A stretch of 64,000 nucleotides of DNA from Anaspis maculata (taxonomy: Eukaryota; Arthropoda; Insecta; Coleoptera; Scraptiidae). The first letter of the stretch is position 1; each line of letters begins with the position of its first letter. The translations under genes and the position numbers were made by a program. Below the pieces are notes generated by a model. That model had not been told where the DNA came from. It ran no database searches and worked only from the letters and a program-made list of their open reading frames with translations. Positions 55,976-64,000 of the stretch are shown here, one piece after another. The stretch is from contig OX421963.1 in NCBI GenBank assembly GCA_949128115.1, forward strand, positions 80,099,635 through 80,163,634, written 5' to 3'.

Positions 55976-58293
55976 GGTTTTGACGTGGAAAAAAATAACG
56001 TAAATCTGAAAATTGGTGGAACGCTTCCACTTTAACCCTTTAACCACATACTGAGAGTCCTAAAAAATACTATGTCCGCTTCATCGGTTTTTGGCGGCAA
56101 AAAGTTGTAAGTGACATTATTTTAGAAACTATCTATTAATATACGCGTTGAAGTTTCAATACAGCTGGAAACTTCCGAAAATGATCTTCTCGGTCAGTTC
56201 AACAACATATTGTAAGTAACGTAAATCTGAAAATTTGTGGAACGCTTCCACTTTAACCCTTTAACCACATACTGAGAGTCCTGAAAAATACTATGTCCGC
56301 TTCATCGGTTTTTGGCGGCAAAAAGTTGTAAGTGACATTATTTTAGAAACTATCTATTAATATACGCGTTGAAGTTTCAATACAGCTGGAAACTTCCGAA
56401 AATGATCTTCTCGGTCAGTTCAACAACATATTGTAAGTAACGTAAATCTGAAAATTTGTGGAACGCTTCCACTTTAACCCTTTAACCACATACTGAGAGT
56501 CCTAAAAAATACTATGTCCGCTTCATCGGTTTTTGGCGGCAAAAAGGTGTAAGTGACATTATTTTAGAAACTATCTATTAATATACGCGTTGAAGTTTCA
56601 ATACAGCTGGAAACTTCCGAAAATGATCTTCTCGGTCAGTTCAACAACATATTGTAAGTCCTAGAAAATCCTCTCTCCGCTTCATTGGTTTTTGGCGGCA
56701 AAAAGGTTCAAATGACATTATTTTGAAGACTATTTATTAAAATACGAGTTGAAGTTTCAGTACAGCTGAAAATGGCTGAAACTGGTCTCCTTTGTCAGTT
56801 AAACAACATACTAGAAGTCCTCAAAAATCCTATGTCCGTTTCATTGTTATTTTGGCGGCAGAAGAGTATGAGTGACATTTTTTTGTTGGAACTTAATAAA
56901 ATACGGGTTGAAGTTGTGATACAGGTGAAAATATTAAGTCTCCTTGCTCAGTTAAGCAGCATACTGAAAGTCCTAAGAAATCCTATGTCCGCTTCATTGT
57001 TTTTGGCGGCGAAAAGGTGTAAGTGAGATTGTTTTGGAAACTGTTCAATCAAACAGGCGGTCAAGTTTCGACACAGCTGAAAATTGCTGAAAATAGTCTT
57101 CTTGATCAGTTGAGCAACATATTGAAAGTCCTGAAAAATCTTCTCTCCGCTTCATTAGTTTCTGGCGGCAGAAATGTATAAGTGAAATTTTCTTTTTTTA
57201 CTATTTATTGAAATACGGGTTGAAGTTTCGATACAGCTAAAAATTGCTGAAAATGATCTCTTTGGTCAGTTGAACAACACAAGAAAAATACTATGAAAAC
57301 CCCTGTTCGCTTTGTTTTTTTCATTCGGAAAAAAGGTATAAGTGACATTATTTTGGAAACTATCATTTATTGAAATAGGCGTTGAAGTTCCAATTCATCT
57401 GAAAATGGCTGGAACTGGTAACCTTGATCATGTGAACAACATACTGAAAGTCTCAAGAAATCCTATGTCTGCTTCATCGTCTTTTGGGGGCAAAAAGGTT
57501 TAAGATCATTCCTTGAATCTATTGTTCAAAATATGTGTTGAAGCTGCAATACAGTTGAAAATTGCTGAAAATAGTCCACTCGAACTAAAACAGTCAACTA
57601 ACAAAGGAGATCATTTTTAGCAATTTTCAGCTGTACTGAAATTTTAATCCGTATTTCGAAAAAATAGTTTACAATAAAATGTCACTTATACATTTTTGCC
57701 GCCAAAAACATGAAACGGCCATGGGATTTCTCAGGACTTTTAGTATGTTATTCAACTAACAAAGAATACTATTTTTCAGCAACTTTCAGCTGTGCTGGAA
57801 CTTCAACTCATGTTTCAATAAATAGTAGTTTCCAAAATGATGTCACTTGAACCTTTATGCTGAAAAAAAAAGTATGGAGCGGACATAGGATTTCTTAGGA
57901 CTTTCAATATGTGGTTCAACTGGCCGAGGAGACCATTTTCAGCAATTTTCAGCTGTATTGAAACTACAACGCGTGATTTAATTGTTAATTAGCAAAGCAA
58001 TGTCACTTATACCTTTTTGCCGCTAAAAAACGATGAACTGGATATAGGGTTTTTGAGGACTCTCAATATGTTGTTCAACTGGCCGAGGAGACCATTTTCA
58101 GCAATTTTCAGCTGTATCGAAGCTTCATCACGTATTCTTATGGATTGTTACTAAATTATTGTCACTTGCACCTTTTTGCCGCCAAAAAACAATGAAGCGG
58201 ACATAGGATTTTATAGGACTTTCAGTATGTGGTTAAGGGGTTTGAGTGGAAGTGTTCTACCAATTTTCAGACTTGAGTTATTTTTTTTCAAAT
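55976..58293. mobile_element. 2.3-kb foldback array of repeated units
   Basis: The outermost ~120 bp at each end are inverted copies (left from ~55976, TCTGAAAATTGGTGGAAC; right ending ~58293). The left arm has about nine forward units marked by GGCGGCAAAAAG-like words near 56093, 56314, 56535, 56694, 56854, 57005, 57164, 57322 and 57484. The spacing is 221 bp for the first two intervals, then ~151-162 bp. From ~57600 the same unit runs in reverse about four times (near 57698, ~57855, 58012 and 58171). The 221-bp units include an extra ~66 bp equal to the terminal sequence, so the terminus itself was tandemly copied. There is no coding content. It resembles Foldback-type elements, but no flanking duplication could be fixed. 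Confidence 0.82.
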
Positions 58294-58722
58294 TTTGGTC
58301 AATTTCGATCTAAACTGCCTGGGCTAACAGCTGCAAAGGCAATTGCAAGGTCTTGGTTCTGAGGATTCAACTGCAGTCGCGGAAGGTGAAGCCTTGTTGA
58401 ATTTTGTTCAGTGTCCTCATAACAGTTTTTCAAATTATCAACACATTTCAACCTTGGAGGAGCAAATGGACTTTCACCAACCATCCTGGAGAGGCGATAA
58501 TTATTGCATAGACTGAATGGAGACTTTTCAAGCGACCAGTTAAGCAGTGTCAGGTGCTTGTTTCCATCACTCTTGTTTCCAAAATCCAGATGCAGACCAG
58601 AGTCTGGAACATGGAGAAAGAATGACGGAGGCGTGGCGTAGTAGCTCAGGGAGTAAATATCAGGTAGTACAGTGGGACCCACTATGTGGAATGTCTACTA
58701 GAATGAAGTCTTACTACTCAAG
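58294..58722. other. Spacer with an unassigned 127-aa minus frame
   Basis: Between the foldback array and the R1 remnant. A minus-strand frame at 58299-58682 (127 aa; includes LTLLNWSLEKSPFSL and ESPFAPPRLKCVDN) has no motif I know. It could be a chance frame or TE debris. A tRNA A-box-like word near 58630 has no B box. Confidence 0.3.
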
Positions 58723-59900
58723 ATGTCAGATGGAGTAACAGTGGCTTACGCTGACGACTTGGCTGTAGTTGTGTGCTCCAAAAATTTGGAAAGCCTGGAA
58801 GCGAAAGCAAGTCATGCCATCAACAAAGTAAATACTTGCCTCAAGGAGAAAAAACTGAAATTGGCATCTACAAAGACAGAAGTTGTGCTACTGGTGGGAA
58901 GAAGAAAAATACCCAGTTTTACCATCACACTTGACAACATGGAGATAGCAAGCCGAGAGAATCTGAAATACTTGGGTAAAACATTCGACAAAAACATGAC
59001 AATGAAACAGCACGTACAGGCAGTAATTAACAAGACAGAGGAAGTGACCAAAGCACTGGGACGATTATTGCCAAACATCGGAGGGCCAACTATGGGGAAA
59101 ATGAGAACTATAACGGCAGTGGTGTACTCCATGCTGTTGTACGGTGCTCCAGTATTGGAAAGAGCAATGCGTGCCAAGAAATACAAAGATATGATGGAAA
59201 GAGTATAACGAAAAACACTAATACGGATATGCAGAGCATATAGAACGACGTCGACGAAGGCGCTGCAGGTGTTGGCAGGGATACCACCGGTGCATCGGTA
59301 GACCTCATGGTCGAAGAAAGGGTCAAAATTCACCAACGGACAGGACGGACAAACCAAGAACTAAGAGAGGAATCTATAGAGAAATGGCAGAACAGATGGA
59401 GAGAAACAACGAAAAAAGCATAATGGACTAAAAGACTCATACCGGACATTAGGCCATGGATCAAACGAGGACACAAGAAGAGATGGACTATTTCCTGACA
59501 CAAGTACTAAGCGGACACGGATGCTTCAGGCAGTATCTAGAGAGATTCAAACGCTCCGAGACTGATGCCTGTTACTATTGCCAAATGAGATATACGGCGG
59601 AGCACACGTTACTACAGTGTGACAGGTGGAAGAAGACAAGACGGAGACTGGAGGTCGATGTTGGGAGAAGGCTGACGGCAGAAAACTTGATCGAAGAGAT
59701 GACAAGGGATGAGACGGTACGGAAGATGATTGCAAAAGCGATCAGGCACATCATCGGAACAAAGGCGAAAGAAGAACTGGAATGGCGGCAGATAATGAGA
59801 TGATGATGATGTTATGATGACCAGCCGCCCCCCGAAGTAATGCTTCAGCGGTTCCGAGGGGCGGGTTAACCACTAAGTCTGAGAAGGAGTGAAAAAAAAA
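58723..59900 (+). pseudogene. R1-clade LINE, 5' truncated (RT C-terminus to 3' end)
   Basis: Starts inside the RT at VAYADDLAVVV (motif C). It continues LKEKKLKLASTKTEVVLLVGR, ENLKYLGKTFD, RLLPNIGGPTMGKMR and YGAPVLERAM to a stop at 59208. After a frame change the sequence goes on as KALQVLAGIPPVH and LMVEERVKIHQRTGR. A second frame (59456-59803) carries HGCFRQYLERF and the C-terminal zinc finger CYYCQMRYTAEHTLLQC (CX2CX8HX4C). The 3' UTR contains a GC-rich hairpin (separate entry) and ends in an A-run near 59891. The protein signature and 3' hairpin are both typical of R1-type elements. The catalytic half is missing, so it is inactive. Confidence 0.88.
59825..59865 (+). other. R1-type 3' UTR hairpin
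   Basis: CCGCCCCCCGAAGTAATGCT is followed by CAGCGGTTCCGAGGGGCGGG. The outer CCGCCCC/GGGGCGG arms pair and enclose the AAGTAATGCTTCAGCGGTT core. A GC-rich stem with this core near the 3' end is known from insect R1-like elements, where the RT recognises the 3' UTR RNA. Confidence 0.75.
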
Positions 59901-62124
59901 TCATGAACTTTTTCCAATTTCTTCACGTAAAAGACGCCGCGCCGTGTGCTGTATTGACGATACCAACACTAAGTGATCAAACAAAGAACCTGAAGCACGG
60001 TCACAAAGAGCAGTGCCACGTAGTAGGGACACACGTGTCCAATTTTCCAATTTTAAACTGTTGTGGGACAAAACTCTGGTCATTGCGGCAGCTGCTTGTG
60101 CGTGTCTTTTGCGGATGCAGCCTTTTTGTCCCCATAAAAACGTAAAATCCGCAGTACAGACCGAAACCATACACAACGTATAAATCAAGCCGCGGGGCGA
60201 AAGATAAACTGCCAACACATTACTCGCTCAAATTCTCCAAACGCAAGGGGGAAAAGGGCTGGCTGGCTGGCTGGCTGTGTGCGATGCCGTGTTGGTGTGC
60301 ACGAGTACTTTCTACGTGACTTAGAAACTTCATCAATTTCTTAGGGCGGTGGTGGTGGGTATAGAGCACAGTATAGAGCGAAAGACCTACACAAAGCCGG
60401 AACCATATTAAATGTGCAGCAAACACGACGACGGAAAGGAAGAGGCGCGAATTGCAAAATTAATTCGATAGCGTCTCATCGCTTTCTTGGGCGCGAGAAA
60501 AGAGCATCACCATCACATCCCACAAAACAACAACACAAACATATCGCCGTGCTGGTGGTGACCTGAATCTCTCGTGTGCTAGTGTGTGTGAGTGAGTGAT
60601 CGCAAAGGTTGATTGTTAAGTTGTACAATTTACCACTCGACCGACGACGTACACCCATGAATAAAACATGTCTAAACGTATGCGAGAGAGGTCCGTCGTC
60701 GTATCACAGGAGTGTAAAAGCGGAGGAATGCGGTAAATATGCACACCATATGCGGCGGCGGCAAATATTTGCAATTAACATGAGTTTCGGACCGGTCTGC
60801 GCGTTTCTCTCCTCTTGCAAAGACCACCACATTCGGAACCTCGCCACCGGCGGCGGCGTGAAAACTAGGAGCTGTACAAACTAAGCGGGAGCAGCACCGG
60901 GAAAAGAGTCTAGGAGTTTTAATTAAAAAAGTAAAAGGTTGAAGCGAAAGAGAGGGCCAATCGATAGAGCCATTATGGTGGGAAGAGCTAGGAGCCGGCA
61001 GAAGAGAGCTGCATCTGTGTGTTCGGGTTTTTATCGGGAGATAATGAGCGCAGCAATAAATCCTCGAGGGATACGAGCAGCGGAAGTAATTGAAGAGAAT
61101 TGAAAGTCGCGCCTTTTTATACAAAACGTAAACTTTGGCCGGGTGTTCGGCGGCAAAAGTTGGAAATTGCTTCTATATTTTATTGTTTTTTTTTTCGCGC
61201 CGGCCAATTTAGAACGTGATTAGCAACTCCACCTGGATCTGGACTCCGAAAACCGCAACTCAGCCAGAACTTAAACAGGAGTAACAAGACTATTTAGACG
61301 TTAATCAACTCCACACAGCTTGAGTAGCGTTCGGGTTGTTTGTCGCACTGTTTAGCGGTGATCATTGTTGTAATCGACGCACAAATTATTCAAGACCGGT
61401 TCAATTCGCGGTATATTGGAATGTCCTGTGCCCCTCTCTCCTCGCTTTGCAGCGGTATTCATTACATTAACGTTCTCCGGTATTCCAACTATCGCTGGCG
61501 CGCGATGATATTAAAAACTATTTTGTACTTGTTTTGAGTCAAGTTATCGACATCAGGCGTGTCTCGCATTCCGAAAGTCGTGATAACCACCACCCGTCGG
61601 TTCCAGGGTGCAGCGCCGCTATTCTTTTGTAATTTTCACCTTGGCGTTGGGGTTGCAATTGCAAATTATAAATATGTCTCTTATACCTCCAAGTTACTCG
61701 TTTTTCTTTGGCTCTGCTTTGCACATGAGCAGTTACTTGAGTCTAGTTGCATTTACGGGAAAAAGCCAGAAATGATTGTTCTAATTTGCTCACGGCATTG
61801 CAAAGGTCATGAAGGGTCTTTGAACATTCGGTCTAAAACTGGCGACAATTTTTGTTGAAGATATTGCACTGAGAGACTGTAGTCTGTAGATGATATTGGG
61901 CGGAAGTTTGAAGCCTGAAGACAGCCATTTATACAATAACATAGCAGAGATCTAGAAGAAGGCAATAACCGAGGTAGTAGTAAGGTAGAGGGGGCCTTAC
62001 CCGTGCCCCCTAAGCATCTATCGAGTTACATCTAGTGAAGATTCAGAGAACTCTCGTTCGGTATAACCATCTTTCAGCGGTTCTTGCTTTTTGGTTCTTT
62101 GGTTTTTCACGTGATATGTATATA
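59901..62124. other. Non-coding; GC-richer block
   Basis: No gene recognised. Short GGCT run at ~60259-60277. GC-richer, TE-free sequence at 60.0-61.5 kb with TTAATTAA near 60920. Frames of up to 150 aa on both strands carry no domain. Confidence 0.4.
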
Positions 62125-62889
62125 GAGTGAGGGGTAAAAGTATGGAACAAATTCATTGAAAATTCGCACTTTTCTTCTCGAAAAATCCCTCGCACAGGTC
62201 GATTTTGTTTTCCAATTCAGCATATTTTAATGTAGAACTTTCATATTTGCCGCCATTTTTGTAAAAGCTGTGACGTCATCAGCCATTTTTTTGAATTGAA
62301 CCTCCTTTTTTTGCATAGACAAGCACGAGGGCAGACAAGGACGAATATAGTGGCCCGCGAGATCTGCGGATCTCACCCCTATCGATCATTTCTAACGGTA
62401 ATACTCAAATCAAAAGTCTACATCAACAAACCACAAAATTTGGAAGACTTGAAAGGTGAAATTCGTGAGGAATGTCTCTTGATCAGTGTAGAAGTAATGC
62501 AAAATGTTATCCGAGAATTTTCGGACAGGCTTGCGTACTGCCAAGAGACCAACGGGTGGCAGTTTGATCATTTGATTCATCAAAAGGAGTTCCAAATCAA
62601 TCCTTATGAAGATTTAGAATTGATTTTTTAGAGTTGAAAATTTTTAAATCAAGAAATTTGACAAATCATATACCCGAGACTATCAAATCGAATCTGCAAA
62701 AAAAGGAGGGGAGTTCAATTTTAAAAATTGACTGATGACGTCAAGTTTTTACAAAAATGGCGGCAAATATGAAAATTTTACATCAAAATGTGTCGAGCTG
62801 GAGAACAAAAACGACTTGTTCGAGGAATTTTTCGAGAAAAGAAATGCGAATTTTTTATTGAATTTGTCCCATACTTTTGCCCCTTACTG
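62125..62889 (+). mobile_element. mariner/Tc1-type element with ~200-bp inverted arms
   Basis: The left end, after TA at 62123-62124, reads GAGTGAGGGGTAAAAGTATGG. The right end, before TA at 62890-62891, is the inverted CAGTAAGGGGCAAAAGTATGG. The arms pair for ~200 bp, including CATATTTGCCGCCATTTTTG and TGACGTCATCAG. TA on both sides is the Tc1/mariner target duplication. At 765 bp it is internally deleted, keeping only the end of the transposase gene (separate entry). The long arms are unusual for mariner. Confidence 0.88.
62296..62631 (+). pseudogene. mariner-type transposase C-terminal fragment
   Basis: In the frame one base over from the listed ORF, 62350-62395 reads WPARSADLTPIDHF. This corresponds to the WP.RSPDLTPLDFFLWG block that holds the third catalytic acidic residue of mariner-like transposases. 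After a frame slip the listed frame continues LKSKVYINKPQNLEDLKGEI, SVEVMQNVIREF and DRLAYCQETNGWQFDHLI, the usual C-terminal tail. The N-terminal DNA-binding domain and the first two catalytic Asp are deleted, so there is no active enzyme. The ATG at 62296 is not the original start. Confidence 0.82.
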
Positions 62890-62891
62890 TA

Positions 62892-64000
62892 TAATCCGAA
62901 TGCGAGTATTTGTAATTATCCCGAAAACTTAAGATCATTATTATTATGACCAGATACCTGACCAATATCACTCGTTTTTAGCTTGGAAAGGGGGGGGGGG
63001 GCATCAGGCGGTCTTTCTCTTTAGCAGGTGATGATTTGCTAACTTTTCTTAGTCTCTCGTCAGCAATAGATCATCACCAAGAGGAATTAAGACCTTGGAC
63101 TAATCTGAGCTACAAAATTTTGCGAAGCTACTTGGAACGTATTCATTGTCGATAATGGGTAACCAACAGAGCCTTTTATGAATACCTAGTTCAAGATTGA
63201 AGAAAAAATCGACGTATATAGATCAATAACCATATGATTTTGTTATCCGTCGCCAGGCCCCGATTCTTGATTCCAGAAGTGTCTGTCCGCTTGAGATAAC
63301 CTCAATGATGATTTGAGGTAATAATGATCAATTTGCAACTAGTATACCTCACACTACATCACCTTGGATCAGGAGAGTGAAATTGTCTTTCTTCTACTTG
63401 AAAAGGCAACTATATCTTGTTGAAACCCTGGAGCGACACCTTTTTCTGAGATCTTAAAATTTAGGTCAGTAAGCCATAATTCTGACTCAAAGATGAAGTG
63501 AACAGGTAACGAAGACTTCAAAAGAGTTGTTCTCGTGTTGAACGTTCAGTCTGCCACGTCACTGGGTTTTCTACTTGCAAAGTCAATTTCTGGTCTATCA
63601 AATAGGATCTTCTTCCAAGTTGGATTCTCCGAAAGGATTTCTGGTTATCGATGGCTGATAAAAAATTGTAGATCTGGTTCAAAAAGATACTCGACAAGCC
63701 TACATGGTGCTTTTTGTAAAGAAGTCTTCGAAACAGTCAAACGCGATAAGATAAACAGTGCTCTAATTGTTATAACAAACGATGCACCTCATGTGAGTGA
63801 CTGAGGTCTTGGTCAGTTGAAGTTCATTCGTGAGAGTTCAACTAAATGTAACCTTTTCAATATCAGACTGTATCACGTCCTTTGATAGACTTCAACTTCA
63901 GCATTCCCGCACTTGGAGAATGCTGTTAGAGGTGCTTTGTTTTGGTAACTCTGCGACATAAGCGGGAGTGGCTTATTGGTAACAATGTTCAAAAAGCTAA
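62892..64000. other. Non-coding, no gene recognised
   Basis: AT-rich with a G-run at ~62992-63001. An 89-aa frame at 63535-63804 shows no domain. Nothing else supported to the window end. Confidence 0.4.

Noticed and set aside
58625..58680. A-box-like TAGCTCAGGGAG
   Set aside because: No B box within tRNA or SINE spacing.
1..64000. CRISPR array, operon or prokaryotic defence system
   Set aside because: No regularly spaced identical direct repeats with unique spacers and no bacterial gene organisation; the repeats seen are TE-derived.

Overview
This is a eukaryotic window, most likely from an arthropod and probably an insect. The evidence is the mobile-element complement: R1-type, LOA/R1-like and Jockey/CR1-like LINEs, an LTR element, Ty3/gypsy, piggyBac, mariner and hAT traces. 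The sequence has no bacterial gene packing, long AT-rich spacers, and arms of long inverted repeats. I cannot name the species. No intact host protein-coding gene could be supported. The long open frames are either retrotransposon proteins or chance frames, so the window reads as an intron or intergenic stretch built up by layers of transposable elements (TEs).

Layout, 1-32 kb. GC-richer DNA without recognisable genes (1-2971) is followed by a doubly deleted LINE fragment on + (2972-3452), a non-autonomous hAT element with a perfect 8-bp target duplication (4405-5275), and a larger copy of the same LINE family on - with RT, RNase H and a C-terminal zinc finger (7464-9668). A piggyBac-like transposase scrap lies at 10520-10790. 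At 13163-18661 a TA-flanked foldback element is split by an apparently intact two-ORF LINE (ORF1 with zinc knuckles, ORF2 with APE endonuclease and RT, ATT-repeat tail). Two further inverted-repeat elements sit nearly end to end at 23761-25263 and 25280-27042. A decayed retrotransposon with a C2HC finger, a YLDD-type RT and a restriction-like endonuclease runs on - at 28795-31612.

Layout, 32-64 kb. A 120-bp inverted pair brackets 31618-34003, which holds a two-orientation minisatellite and an isolated helix-turn-helix-like exon. A ~0.5-kb tandem duplication lies at 39241-40190. An LTR retrotransposon without visible gag or pol (44522-48270) has a 213-bp hairpin MITE inside it and a tRNA-like sequence just beyond it. 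R1-clade remnants lie at 51085-52290 and 58723-59900, with Ty3/gypsy RNase H debris at 55290-55720. A 2.3-kb foldback array of ~155-221-bp units (55976-58293) lies between the gypsy debris and the second R1 remnant. A mariner-type element with a transposase C-terminus is at 62125-62889. Between these lie GC-richer, TE-poor blocks (for example 20.6-21.7, 34.9-36.2, 41.0-43.1, 52.6-54.6 and 59.9-61.5 kb) that may hold cis-regulatory sequence of an unseen neighbouring gene.

The genes do not form a pathway. The only potentially self-sufficient unit is the LINE at 13.66-18.57 kb. The rest are fossils, non-autonomous elements or nested insertions. All alignments and identities were judged by eye from the sequence.
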